16,497 bases of DNA, taken from assembly GCA_964580525.1 (NCBI GenBank), contig CAZOKN010000040.1, positions 1-16,497 on the forward strand. Direction: 5' to 3'. Each line of letters begins with the position of its first letter. Positions within the stretch are counted from its first letter, which is position 1. The notes beneath the pieces are model-generated. The model saw only the letters and a list, made by a program, of their open reading frames with translations. It was not told the origin of the DNA and did not search any database. Source of the stretch: CAZOKN01 sp964580525 (GTDB taxonomy: Bacteria > Pseudomonadota > Alphaproteobacteria > Rickettsiales > UBA6187). This document shows positions 1 through 7,728 of the stretch, piece by piece. Both the position numbers and the translations under genes were made by a program.

Positions 1-274
1 TAGTCCTGCTTCTGGTGTTGTTGTTCATGCCAGCATGGATGGAGCTTATGGTAGAATGGTTGAAATATACCATGGTTCAGGTATAACTACTCGTTATGGA
101 CATCTTCAGCAGATTCTTGTAAAAGAAGGCCAGAAGGTTGAGAAAGGGAAAGTTATAGGTTTGGAAGGAAGCACTGGTAGAAGTACAGGTGCGCACTTAC
201 ATTATGAAGTCCGTTATAATGGTAAGCCTTACGATCCTGAAAATTTTTTAAATGCGGGGAAATATGTTTTCTAA
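1..274 (+). CDS. M23 family metallopeptidase, C-terminal part (5' truncated by window edge)
   Basis: This is the C-terminal end of a LytM/M23 zinc peptidase, which cleaves peptide crosslinks in peptidoglycan in the periplasm. The open frame runs in from the window edge (first full codon at base 2), so the true start lies upstream. About 90 residues are visible. They carry the family's late motifs: a G-R-M-V-E-I-x-H-G strand, T-R-Y-G-H-L, and then G-S-T-G-R-S-T-G-A-H-L-H-Y-E-V, whose H-x-H supplies a zinc ligand and a catalytic histidine. The first zinc-binding His and any signal peptide, membrane anchor or coiled coil are outside the window. The stop lies inside the start region of the bactofilin gene. 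M23 peptidases are paired with bactofilins in several Gram-negative bacteria (for example Helicobacter csd1 with ccmA), where they shape the cell. A shape or envelope-remodelling role is inferred from that pairing. Confidence 0.9.
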   Translation, partial: SPASGVVVHASMDGAYGRMVEIYHGSGITTRYGHLQQILVKEGQKVEKGKVIGLEGSTGRSTGAHLHYEVRYNGKPYDPENFLNAGKYVF

Positions 275-734
275 ACAAAGAATATCAGAGGGGAGTTTGC
301 CAGTGGCTACAACAAGTAATAAAGGGGATATTCCCTCAATTATCGCGGCTGATTTAAAGATTGTCGGAAATCTTATCTGCAACGGTTCTATAGAGATTGA
401 AGGTGAAGTAGAAGGCAACGTTACTTGTGGTGAAGTTACTATCAGAAGAACTGGTTCCGTTAAAGGCGATGTGACTGCTGATAACATCCAGGTTGATGGT
501 GAAATTAATGGTCTTGTTAAAGGTAGAAACATCATTCTTGCTGAAAGCGGCAGAGTTACAGGTGTTATAATGTACGAATCTCTTTCTGTAAAAGATGGTG
601 CTTATATTGACGGTCAATGCAAAAGCGCTGATAAAGTTCATAGAGGTAACGTACAAGAAATAGAAATGAAAGATACTGATAGATCTTCTTATATTGATGC
701 AGTTAGAAGAGAAAAAATAGCTGCTGAAGCCTAA
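264..734 (+). CDS. bactofilin family cytoskeletal protein
   Basis: Bactofilins are small proteins that polymerise without nucleotide into membrane-associated filaments and position cell-wall enzymes. This 156-residue product has the typical plan: a short polar N-terminus, a central region of about 100 residues of repeating short strands rich in G-x-[VI] steps (I-V-G-N-L, I-E-G-E-V-E-G-N-V, V-K-G-D-V, I-N-G-L-V-K-G) that forms the beta-helix, and a charged tail. The ATG at 264 is chosen because the product then begins M-F-S-K, a common bactofilin start, and GGGGA lies just upstream, although the spacing is short. An in-frame ATG at 252 would add four residues but has no ribosome binding site. 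The gene overlaps the M23 peptidase by 11 bases, implying translational coupling. A strong terminator follows. Confidence 0.92.
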   Translation: MFSKQRISEGSLPVATTSNKGDIPSIIAADLKIVGNLICNGSIEIEGEVEGNVTCGEVTIRRTGSVKGDVTADNIQVDGEINGLVKGRNIILAESGRVTGVIMYESLSVKDGAYIDGQCKSADKVHRGNVQEIEMKDTDRSSYIDAVRREKIAAEA

Positions 735-751
735 TTTATATCGAATTTTGT

Positions 752-790
752 AACAAAGGCCTCCAAAGTTTGGGGGCCTTTGTTTTTTTT
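752..790 (+). terminator. intrinsic terminator after the bactofilin gene
   Basis: A 10-bp perfect stem (AACAAAGGCC at 752-761 pairing with GGCCTTTGTT at 775-784) extends inward through CCA/TGG-type pairs and is followed directly by an uninterrupted T tract at 783-790. It lies 18 bases after the bactofilin stop and closes the peptidase-bactofilin unit before gltA. Confidence 0.93.
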
Positions 791-857
791 GCTGTTTGAT
801 AAATATTTTAGTTGTATAGTGCTTTGACTTTTAAGGTATAAAAAGGAGTTATAGATA

Positions 858-2156
858 ATGACATCTAATAAAATGGCTAAATTATCCCTGGGAAAATCAG
901 CATTTGATTTTTCAGTTTTGTCCGGCACAGAAGGTCCTGAAGTTATAGATGTATCATCATTATATAAGCAAACAGGCGCTTTTACATACGATCCTGGCTT
1001 TATGTCTACTGCTTCATGTGAATCAAAAATTACCTATATAGATGGTGAAGTTGGTATATTGCGCTATCGTGGTTATGACATTGCAGAATTGGCAAAAAAG
1101 AGTAACTATATGGAAGTAAGTTATTTGCTTCTTTATGGTGAATTGCCTAATAAGAAACAATATGAATGGTTTGTAGATAATATCAGAAAGCATACATTGG
1201 TGCATGAGCAATTGCAGTTTTTATATCGTGGTTATCCTAGATATGCTCATCCTATGGCGATTATGTCTGGCGCATTTTCTTCATTATCGGCTTTTTATCA
1301 TGATTCTCTAGACATAAGAGATGAAGGGCAGAGGGAACTTGCAGCTTTCCGTATGATAGCAAAAATACCTACATTAGCGGCTATGGCACACAAATATTCA
1401 GCTGGTCAGCCTTTTACTTATCCTAAAAATGATCTGGATTATACCGAAAATTTCCTACACATGCTGTTTGCTTTGCCAGTTGAGGAATATGAGGTTAATC
1501 CTGTTTTGGCCAAGGCTATGGATATGATATTTATATTGCATGCTGACCATGAACAAAATGCTTCTACTTCGACAGTAAGGTTAGCTGGTTCAACAGGAGC
1601 TAACCCTTTTGCGTGCATAAGCGCTGGTATTGCTTCGCTTTGGGGGCCTGCACATGGTGGTGCCAATGAGGCAGTAATAAAAATGCTTGAGAAAATTGGT
1701 GATGTGAAAAATATACCTCAGTTTATCGAAAAAGCTAAAAATAAGGATGATCCTTTCAGATTAATGGGTTTTGGTCACAGAGTTTACAAAAATTATGACC
1801 CTAGAGCTGCAGTTTTAAGGAAGTCGTGCCATGAGGTTTTGAAAGAAGTTGGAGGTAAATATAGCCCGCTTTTGGATATTGCTTTAAGGCTTGAGGAAAT
1901 TGCTCTGACAGACGAATATTTTATTGAAAGAAAACTGTATCCAAATGTAGACTTCTACTCTGGAATTATATATAAGGCCATGGGTATTCCTGTTTCGCTT
2001 TACACGGTTTTGTTTGCGATAGCCAGGACTTCGGGATGGGTTGCTCAATGGAAAGAGATGATTGAAGACCCTGACCAGAAAATTGGACGCCCTAGGCAGT
2101 TATATACAGGTTATGGCCTGAGAAAATATACTCCTATTGGCAAGAGGAAGAAGTAG
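858..2156 (+). CDS. gltA: citrate synthase
   Basis: Condenses oxaloacetate with acetyl-CoA to citrate, the entry step of the TCA cycle, in the cytoplasm. The 432-residue product is full length for the proteobacterial GltA type. Visible motifs are R-Y-R-G-Y-D-I near residue 69, H-A-D-H-E-Q-N-A-S-T around His231, G-P-A-H-G-G-A-N-E with His266, G-F-G-H-R-V-Y with His307, and P-N-V-D-F-Y-S-G with Asp365. His266, His307 and Asp365 correspond to the oxaloacetate-binding and catalytic triad of the family. The start is ATG 858, with AGGAG at 844-848. A second in-frame ATG at 873 has no comparable site. The gene follows a terminator, so its promoter must lie in 791-857; TATAAA at 837-842 is a possible -10 but has no convincing -35. 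The stop is 8 bases before glmM, suggesting cotranscription. Confidence 0.98.
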   Translation: MTSNKMAKLSLGKSAFDFSVLSGTEGPEVIDVSSLYKQTGAFTYDPGFMSTASCESKITYIDGEVGILRYRGYDIAELAKKSNYMEVSYLLLYGELPNKKQYEWFVDNIRKHTLVHEQLQFLYRGYPRYAHPMAIMSGAFSSLSAFYHDSLDIRDEGQRELAAFRMIAKIPTLAAMAHKYSAGQPFTYPKNDLDYTENFLHMLFALPVEEYEVNPVLAKAMDMIFILHADHEQNASTSTVRLAGSTGANPFACISAGIASLWGPAHGGANEAVIKMLEKIGDVKNIPQFIEKAKNKDDPFRLMGFGHRVYKNYDPRAAVLRKSCHEVLKEVGGKYSPLLDIALRLEEIALTDEYFIERKLYPNVDFYSGIIYKAMGIPVSLYTVLFAIARTSGWVAQWKEMIEDPDQKIGRPRQLYTGYGLRKYTPIGKRKK

Positions 2157-2164
2157 GAAGTTTA

Positions 2165-3517
2165 ATGAGTGGTAGAAAGTATTTTGGTACTGATGGAATA
2201 AGAGGCGCAGCTAATACTGAGCCTATGACTGCAGATATTGCTTTGCGTGTTGGCATGGCGGCGGGCGCACATTTTTTGGATGGAACTCATCGTCATAAGG
2301 TTGTTATAGGCAAAGATACCAGACTTTCAGGCTATATGATTGAACCTGCGCTTACTGCTGGATTTATATCTGTGGGTGTGGATGTTATTCTTGTAGGCCC
2401 AATGCCAACTCCTGCTGTTGCAATGTTAACCAGGTCACTTCGGGCTGACCTTGGAGTTATGATTTCTGCATCACATAATCATTATGAAGATAATGGTATA
2501 AAGCTTTTTGATAAGATAGGTTTGAAGCTTTCTGATGAAGTAGAAATGGAAATCGAAAAACGTATAGATGGCAAAATAAAAACATCTCTTGCATCTCCTG
2601 CTATGTTGGGAAGAGCGAAAAGGCTTGATGATGCTCCTGGTCGTTATATACAATTTGCAAAATCCACTTTCCCGCGTAGGCAAAATCTTTCCAGTATAAA
2701 GATAGTTTTAGATTGTGCAAACGGTGCTGCTTATAAGATGGCTCCAACAGTGTTGTGGGAATTGGAAGCTGAGGTTTTCTCAATAGGTGTTGAACCTGAT
2801 GGCTTTAATATAAATAAAGATTGCGGTTCTACTGCGCCGGAAAAAATGTGCAAAAAGGTTGTGGAAATTGGAGCTGATATTGGTATTGCGCTTGATGGCG
2901 ATGCGGATAGAGTTACTATATGCGATGAGAAAGGCCGTATCATAGATGGCGATCAGATTTTGGCAGTGATTGCTAAGCATCAAAATGATTTAGGTACTTT
3001 GCAAGGTGGCGGAATTGTTGCGACATTGATGTCTAATATGGGTTTGGAAAATTACCTGAATTCTCTTGGCCTAAATCTCGAAAGAACGCAAGTAGGTGAT
3101 CGTTATGTATCAAAGTTTATGCGTGAGAATGGCTATAATGTTGGCGGAGAGCAAAGCGGTCATATAATTATGCGTGATCACGTTACAACAGGTGATGGTT
3201 TGGTGGCTGCGCTGCAAATTTTAGCGGTTATGGCGCAGGAAAATAAGCCTGTAAGCAAGATATGCCATGCTTTTGATCCTTACCCACAAATTCTGAAAAA
3301 TGTGCGTTATTCTAAGAAAAATCCTATGGATAATGATTCTGTGAAAAAAGCCATAAAGAAAGCTGAGAAAGAACTTGGCAAAGAGGGCAGGGTTTTGATT
3401 AGAAAATCTGGGACTGAGCCTTTAATTAGGGTGATGGCTGAAGGCAAAAATGCAGCTAAAGTTTCTAAAATAGTTGATGACATAGTTGAAGTTGTCAAAA
3501 AATTTTCCGGGGCATAG
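2165..3517 (+). CDS. glmM: phosphoglucosamine mutase
   Basis: Interconverts glucosamine-6-phosphate and glucosamine-1-phosphate, feeding UDP-GlcNAc synthesis for peptidoglycan and lipopolysaccharide. At 450 residues it is the normal length. Domain marks in order are F-G-T-D-G-I-R-G at residues 7-14, the phosphoserine loop S-A-S-H-N with Ser103, the metal loop D-G-D-A-D-R-V with Asp244, Asp246 and Asp248, G-G-E-Q-S-G-H at 327-333, and the phosphate-binding R-K-S-G-T-E-P-L-I-R-V from residue 413. The residue after S-A-S-H-N is His rather than the more usual Pro, which does not touch the catalytic Ser. The short loop sequences favour GlmM over phosphomannomutase/ManB. The start ATG has AGGAAG at 2155-2160, overlapping the gltA stop. 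Its end overlaps or abuts thiD. Confidence 0.97.
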   Translation: MSGRKYFGTDGIRGAANTEPMTADIALRVGMAAGAHFLDGTHRHKVVIGKDTRLSGYMIEPALTAGFISVGVDVILVGPMPTPAVAMLTRSLRADLGVMISASHNHYEDNGIKLFDKIGLKLSDEVEMEIEKRIDGKIKTSLASPAMLGRAKRLDDAPGRYIQFAKSTFPRRQNLSSIKIVLDCANGAAYKMAPTVLWELEAEVFSIGVEPDGFNINKDCGSTAPEKMCKKVVEIGADIGIALDGDADRVTICDEKGRIIDGDQILAVIAKHQNDLGTLQGGGIVATLMSNMGLENYLNSLGLNLERTQVGDRYVSKFMRENGYNVGGEQSGHIIMRDHVTTGDGLVAALQILAVMAQENKPVSKICHAFDPYPQILKNVRYSKKNPMDNDSVKKAIKKAEKELGKEGRVLIRKSGTEPLIRVMAEGKNAAKVSKIVDDIVEVVKKFSGA

Positions 3518-3518
3518 T

Positions 3519-4307
3519 TTGAAGGGTAGAGTTTTAGTAATAGCTGGCTCCGATTCTGGTGGCTGCGCTGGCATTCAGGCTGATATAAAAACCATAAATT
3601 CACTTGGTGGATATTCCGCAACTGCAATCACAGCACTTACAGCCCAAAACACCCAAGGTGTTTTTGGTATTTCAGAAGTTCCAGTTAAATTCATACAGCA
3701 GCAAATAGAACTTGTTTTGTCGGATATTGGTGCTGACGCTATAAAGACTGGTATGCTCTATAGTGCTGAAATCGTTGAGAATGTAGCAAAATCACTAAAA
3801 AATTATAGCAATATACCACTTATTGTTGATCCTGTTATGGTTGCAACTAGTGGCGATAGTCTTGCTGAGGGTGATGAGTTTGCGGAGGCATTGAAAAAAT
3901 TCATCATACCAAACGCAAGTCTGGTTACGCCTAATATTCCCGAAGCGGAAAAAATTACAGGTATTAGGATAAATAATATAAATGATAGTGTAGAGGCGGG
4001 CAGGGCGATATTGGATATGGGTGCTGCTGCGGTTTTGGTAAAAGGTGGCCATGCTATTTGCGATATTGTTGAAGATATACTTGTTATGCCAAATGGCGAA
4101 TTTATAAGCTATAAAAGCGAGCGTATAAGAACAGCAAATATTCATGGTACTGGATGCACATTAGCATCGGCCATTTCCTGTGGAATTAGTCAGGGTATGA
4201 GTCTTGATGAATCTATAAAAAGAGCCAGAAATTATGTGTGGAACGCCATAAAAACCGCGCCAGGCCTGGGCAAAGGCCGTGGACCTCTCAATCACATAAA
4301 TAGTTAA
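3519..4307 (+). CDS. thiD: hydroxymethylpyrimidine/phosphomethylpyrimidine kinase
   Basis: Phosphorylates HMP and HMP-phosphate to HMP-pyrophosphate for thiamine synthesis. The 262-residue product shows the ribokinase-fold hallmarks: I-A-G-S-D-S-G-G-C-A-G-I-Q-A-D near the N-terminus, D-P-V-M-V-A-T-S-G, T-P-N-I-P-E-A-E, V-L-V-K-G-G-H, and the anion-hole motif G-T-G-C at residues 210-213. No in-frame ATG exists before the middle of the conserved domain, so the start is non-ATG. TTG at 3519 is chosen because it places the conserved IAGSDSGG at the usual distance from the N-terminus, and GGGG lies 6 bases upstream. TTG at 3486 or 3492, inside glmM, would add 11 or 9 residues. The gene is probably translated by coupling to glmM, whose stop ends at 3517. 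Confidence 0.93.
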   Translation: MKGRVLVIAGSDSGGCAGIQADIKTINSLGGYSATAITALTAQNTQGVFGISEVPVKFIQQQIELVLSDIGADAIKTGMLYSAEIVENVAKSLKNYSNIPLIVDPVMVATSGDSLAEGDEFAEALKKFIIPNASLVTPNIPEAEKITGIRINNINDSVEAGRAILDMGAAAVLVKGGHAICDIVEDILVMPNGEFISYKSERIRTANIHGTGCTLASAISCGISQGMSLDESIKRARNYVWNAIKTAPGLGKGRGPLNHINS

Positions 4308-4335
4308 CAAAAATTAACTTTCTTTCAATCTGATC

Positions 4336-4354
4336 AAGCTGTTAAGCTTTTTTT
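4336..4354 (+). terminator. possible weak terminator after thiD
   Basis: AAGCT (4336-4340) pairs with AGCTT (4345-4349) around a GTTA loop, with a T run at 4348-4354. The stem is only 5 bp and the same bases form part of a CtrA-like site, so the terminator reading is tentative. Confidence 0.35.
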
Positions 4355-4360
4355 AACCAT
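4342..4360 (+). promoter_or_regulatory. candidate CtrA binding site (TTAA-N7-TTAACCAT)
   Basis: TTAA at 4342-4345 and TTAA at 4353-4356 are separated by exactly 7 bases, and the second half reads TTAACCAT. This matches the alphaproteobacterial CtrA consensus TTAA-N7-TTAAC. It lies about 85 bases before the ATG of the solute-binding protein gene. No ctrA gene is in the window, so the regulator is inferred. A nearby TTAA-N6-TTAAC (4304-4318) has the wrong spacing. Confidence 0.45.
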
Positions 4361-4445
4361 GTAAAGGTAGAATAAAATATTGATTATTATGCAGTTTTTT
4401 TTGAAGAAGTTTTTGATATTTTTAAATATGTAAAGAGAGTTACTT

Positions 4446-5231
4446 ATGTATAGGTTATTTGTTTTGATAATGTGTGCTTTTCTTTTTTTATCGAGTAAAG
4501 CATTTGCAGAAACTGTAACTATAGCTGCGGATCGTTGGTGTCCTTATAATTGCGAGCCTGGATCGGAGCATCCTGGTTTTATGATTGAAATTGCAGAAAA
4601 AGTTTTTGCAAAGCACAACATTAAAGTTGAATATTTAGTAGTTCCATGGACTCGTGCTATAGAAGAATCGAGACAAAATAAATATACAGCTATTGTAGGG
4701 GCGGCTCATAAAGATGCTCCTGATTTTGTATTTCCTGAAACTGCTCAAGGGTTAATGAGAAATTCATTTTATGTTAAAAAAGGTGATACATGGAAATTTA
4801 CGAATATAGCGTCTCTTGCCAAAATATCTTTGGGGGTTATTGCTGATTATTCCTACAATGAAGAGCTGGATAAATATATCGTAAAAAACAAGAAAAACTC
4901 TAAGTTAATACAAGTTATTTCTGGTGATGGAGCTTTAGATACTAATATTAAAAAGGTGGTTGCGGGGCGAGTTGGAGCTATAATTGATGCTGAATATGTT
5001 ATAAATTATACTTTGGCACAAAATAAAATGATTGGAAAAATCGAAAAAGCAGGAGCAGTACCTCCTACAAAGAACGACAACTTATTCGTAGCTTTTTCAC
5101 CTAAAAATCCTAAAGCAAAAGAATATGCCGAAATGCTTTCAAAGGGAACTGATGAGCTTCGTAAAAGTGGCCAATTGCAGAAAATTCTTAATTTTTATAA
5201 TGTGACTGATTGGAATAAATCTAGCAAATAG
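4446..5231 (+). CDS. periplasmic solute-binding protein (SBP_bac_3 / COG0834 type)
   Basis: This is a secreted type-II-fold binding protein, in the family that includes amino-acid ABC transporter receptors. The 261-residue precursor starts with a clear signal peptide: Arg3, a hydrophobic stretch over residues 4-16, and likely cleavage after A-F-A near residue 21. The mature part opens with V-T-I-A-A-D-R-W-C-P-Y-N-C, then G-F-M-I-E-I-A-E, P-W-T-R-A-I-E, and a late L-R-K-S-G-Q-L-Q-K-I-L segment typical of the family. The two cysteines near the N-terminus could form a disulfide. The start has GAGAG at 4435-4439. No permease or ATPase gene is adjacent. A histidine kinase with a periplasmic domain follows after 59 bases, so a sensing role is as likely as transport. 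The ligand cannot be told from sequence. Confidence 0.85.
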   Translation: MYRLFVLIMCAFLFLSSKAFAETVTIAADRWCPYNCEPGSEHPGFMIEIAEKVFAKHNIKVEYLVVPWTRAIEESRQNKYTAIVGAAHKDAPDFVFPETAQGLMRNSFYVKKGDTWKFTNIASLAKISLGVIADYSYNEELDKYIVKNKKNSKLIQVISGDGALDTNIKKVVAGRVGAIIDAEYVINYTLAQNKMIGKIEKAGAVPPTKNDNLFVAFSPKNPKAKEYAEMLSKGTDELRKSGQLQKILNFYNVTDWNKSSK

Positions 5232-5290
5232 GCTTGGTATTTGAAAAAACTCAAAATCGTGGCCTGCTTTAGAATTATGGAAGAAAAAAC

Positions 5291-6751
5291 ATGAAATCTT
5301 TCAAAATTCATATGTTCTCCTCTCTTATTGTCCGTAGCTTAATTAGTGTTTTTGCTATGATGGTTTTAGTTTTGGGTACTGCTGGATATGTTGATGTAAA
5401 AAAACTAAAAAAAGAAATGAAGGACGACGTCGAACGCGACAACCTTTACATAGCAAATATTACTTCTGAAGCGATAAATCTCTCTTTATGGAATCTCGAT
5501 AGTGCACAGATAGAGCAACAGCTTAGGTCGTTGGCTAATGCGGATAGTTTTTGTGGTGCTCGAGTAAAAGACACGAAAGGTGTAGTATTCGTAAATATTG
5601 ATTTTCCAATTGAGCTAGCCAAATATCAATTTACCAGCAGTACGAATATCTCTTTTTTAAACCCTAATAGTGCGGATGGTAAGGAAGAATCAATTGGAAC
5701 GCTAGAATTATGTTATGATAGTGAGTTTCTTAATAAAAGACTACAAAGTTCTATATATAATCAATTGTTTTTCATGGGTTTTTTGATGTTTGCTGTTTTG
5801 GCTGCAAGTTATATTTCAATGCTAATAATTTTCCGTCCTCTATTAAGAATTCGTACTGCTATGGCTCATCTTTCAGAAAAAATGGAGCCGATATCTGATG
5901 TATCTCTATTAAAAGAAAATGAAATAGGTCAGTTAACAAAGACCTTTAATACGATGGTTAATGACCTCTCTAATACCTATAAAAGGCTGGAAATTGCTAA
6001 AATAGCGGCTGAAGAAGCTAACGTTGCCAAGTCGGAATTTTTATCTAACATGTCGCACGAACTACGTACGCCAATGCATGCGATATTAAGCTATTCTGAT
6101 ATGGGATTAAAAAATCTTGATAAGATTGATACAAGTAAATTAAACAAATATTTCAGTAATATACAGACATCTGGAAAGCGTCTACTTCACTTAGTTAATG
6201 CTTTACTTGATATATCTCAGTTAGAATCTGGCGAAGCAGAATTTTGTTTCACGAAATCTGATATAAAAGAAGTGATAGATCATAGTAGAACAGAAATTGA
6301 ATCCTTGATTCATAAAAAGGGATTAAAAATTATAGTTGATTATAAAACAGATAAAACGGAAGTTATATTTGATAGAAATAAAATAATACAGGTAGTAATC
6401 AATTTATTATCGAATGCTATAAAATTCTCTCCGGAAAATAGTGCTATAACCATAGTGCTTGAAGAATCAAAAATGATGATAAAAAATGTAAATAAATCTG
6501 TTATTTTAGCTAGTTTTCAAGATGAAGGGCCAGGCATTCCTGCACATGAGTTAGAAAAGGTATTTGATAAATTTGTACAAAGTAGCAAAACAAAAAATGG
6601 TTCGGGTGGAACTGGTTTGGGGCTTTCTATATGTCGTCAGATAATCGAAGGTCATGAAGGTCTTATATGGGCAGAGCAGGGCAAAGATAAGGGCACTGTT
6701 TTCAAATTTGTACTGCCTACTGATATAACAATCACTGTAAGTGAGGAGTAA
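5291..6751 (+). CDS. membrane sensor histidine kinase with periplasmic domain and HAMP
   Basis: The 486-residue kinase has a first membrane helix at about residues 12-32, a periplasmic sensor region of roughly 120 residues (36-155), a second helix at about 158-181 and a HAMP linker to about 235. The HisKA domain has phospho-accepting His256 (N-M-S-H-E-L-R-T-P), and the ATPase domain shows the N box (N-L-L-S-N-A-I-K-F, 371-379), D-E-G-P-G-I-P (411-417) and G-G-T-G-L-G-L-S-I (439-447). No receiver is fused. The next two genes are lone receivers, so they are the likely phosphate acceptors. A binding protein gene lies directly upstream, suggesting that ligand-loaded binding protein may contact the periplasmic domain. 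The ATG is supported by GGAAGAA about 6 bases upstream. The family is certain; the signal is unknown. Confidence 0.93.
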   Translation: MKSFKIHMFSSLIVRSLISVFAMMVLVLGTAGYVDVKKLKKEMKDDVERDNLYIANITSEAINLSLWNLDSAQIEQQLRSLANADSFCGARVKDTKGVVFVNIDFPIELAKYQFTSSTNISFLNPNSADGKEESIGTLELCYDSEFLNKRLQSSIYNQLFFMGFLMFAVLAASYISMLIIFRPLLRIRTAMAHLSEKMEPISDVSLLKENEIGQLTKTFNTMVNDLSNTYKRLEIAKIAAEEANVAKSEFLSNMSHELRTPMHAILSYSDMGLKNLDKIDTSKLNKYFSNIQTSGKRLLHLVNALLDISQLESGEAEFCFTKSDIKEVIDHSRTEIESLIHKKGLKIIVDYKTDKTEVIFDRNKIIQVVINLLSNAIKFSPENSAITIVLEESKMMIKNVNKSVILASFQDEGPGIPAHELEKVFDKFVQSSKTKNGSGGTGLGLSICRQIIEGHEGLIWAEQGKDKGTVFKFVLPTDITITVSEE

Positions 6752-6755
6752 TCTT

Positions 6756-7181
6756 ATGCTTAAGGAAGAGCTGGGTAAAAAAATTCTTATAGTTGATGAC
6801 GATAATTTTAATATAGACATCATGCAGGAATATTTGTCACTTGAGGGATATGATGTCATTATTGCCAATGATGGCGAAGATGGGCTCAAAAAACTTGAAG
6901 AAAATTCTGATATAGCTGTGATATTGTTAGATCGTATGCTGCCTGGAATCGATGGCGTTGATGTTGTTAAGAAAATTAAGGCTGATAAGCGTTTTTGTAA
7001 TATTCCTATAATTATGCAAACGGCAGTAACATCGCCTGGGCGTAAATTTGAGGCTATAGACGCGGGAGTATATAGATATATTTCAAAGCCTTATGAAGAT
7101 CATACTCTTCTAAATCTAGTTCAAGAAGCGATTAAAGATGATAAAAAACAGCTATTCCCAAAGCATGGAGAAGATGAGTGA
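6756..7181 (+). CDS. single-domain response regulator (receiver only)
   Basis: A 141-residue stand-alone receiver. It has the acidic pocket D14-D15-D16 (I-L-I-V-D-D-D), phospho-acceptor Asp59 in L-L-D-R-M-L-P, switch Thr89 in M-Q-T-A and Lys111 in S-K-P-Y-E-D. There is no C-terminal output domain; only about 15 charged residues follow the receiver fold. ATG 6756 is chosen because GAGGAG at 6743-6748 is ideally placed. A GTG at 6741 in frame would overlap the kinase and lose that site. It lies 4 bases after the kinase stop and overlaps the next receiver by 4 bases (GTGA), so all three are one operon. The next gene is a close paralogue, more than half identical by eye. The likely function is accepting phosphate from the upstream kinase and acting by protein contact. 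Confidence 0.93.
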   Translation: MLKEELGKKILIVDDDNFNIDIMQEYLSLEGYDVIIANDGEDGLKKLEENSDIAVILLDRMLPGIDGVDVVKKIKADKRFCNIPIIMQTAVTSPGRKFEAIDAGVYRYISKPYEDHTLLNLVQEAIKDDKKQLFPKHGEDE

Positions 7182-7564
7182 GTCAAAAGGTAAAAATTCT
7201 TATCGTAGATGATGAGGCGTTTAATCTTGATATTATGTCGGAATATCTTCTTGACGCTGGGTATGATGTTGTTGTTTCCGAAGATGGTAATTCTGCCTTA
7301 CAGAATTTAGATAGTAACCCTGATATTTCTCTAATATTGCTGGATAGAATGATGCCTAATATGGATGGCATACAGGTTGCAAAGAAAATAAAAGAAAATT
7401 CAAAATTTACTAATGTTCCTATTATTATGCAAACGGCGGCTGCTGCTATAAACCAGCAGTTAGAGGGTATGAAGTCTGGGGTTTATGCTTATATAGTAAA
7501 GCCATATGAAGATAGTGAGCTTTTGACGCTTGTTTCTCAGGCTTTGAATGAAGCAAAAAAGTAA
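7178..7564 (+). CDS. single-domain response regulator, tandem paralogue of the preceding gene
   Basis: A 128-residue receiver with D11-D12-E13, phospho-acceptor Asp56 (L-L-D-R-M-M-P), switch Thr86 (M-Q-T-A) and Lys108 (V-K-P-Y-E-D). It shares with the preceding protein the unusual I-I-M-Q-T-A and G-V-Y-x-Y-I-x-K-P-Y-E-D stretches, so the pair arose by duplication. The start is GTG 7178, overlapping the previous TGA, with GGAG at 7167-7170. No output domain is present. Two acceptors for one kinase suggest a branched output or a phosphate sink; this is inference. The following 164 bases contain no gene and no convincing terminator. A TATAAT at 7660-7665 lacks a matching -35. Confidence 0.93.
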   Translation: MSQKVKILIVDDEAFNLDIMSEYLLDAGYDVVVSEDGNSALQNLDSNPDISLILLDRMMPNMDGIQVAKKIKENSKFTNVPIIMQTAAAAINQQLEGMKSGVYAYIVKPYEDSELLTLVSQALNEAKK

Positions 7565-7728
7565 AAAATATCTCTTTTAAACATTCTCCATTGTCTTTTA
7601 ATCTAATAATACTTACAGGCTTGATATTGCAGGATATGCTGCATTTGAAATGCTATTTATATAATTGTAATTTGCTATCGCAAAAGCTACAATAGAGCCA
7701 GTGATTTTTATGGGGTATTGCTTAAGTT

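Noticed and set aside
796..842. Promoter candidates before gltA (TTGATA 796-801, TTGACT 824-829, TATAAA 837-842)
   Set aside because: No pair has an acceptable 16-18 base spacing; TTGACT to TATAAA is only 7 bases, TTGTAT (812) to TATAAA is 19. Too weak to annotate.
2471..3627. Several minus-strand open frames under glmM and thiD
   Set aside because: All are antisense to conserved genes, of low complexity and unlike any family; shadows of the coding strand.
4304..4318. TTAA-N6-TTAAC at the thiD stop as a second CtrA site
   Set aside because: Spacing is 6 rather than 7 and the first box overlaps the stop codon.
7660..7665. Perfect TATAAT upstream of the DUF983 gene
   Set aside because: No -35-like hexamer at the right distance and the region is AT-rich, so a chance match is likely.
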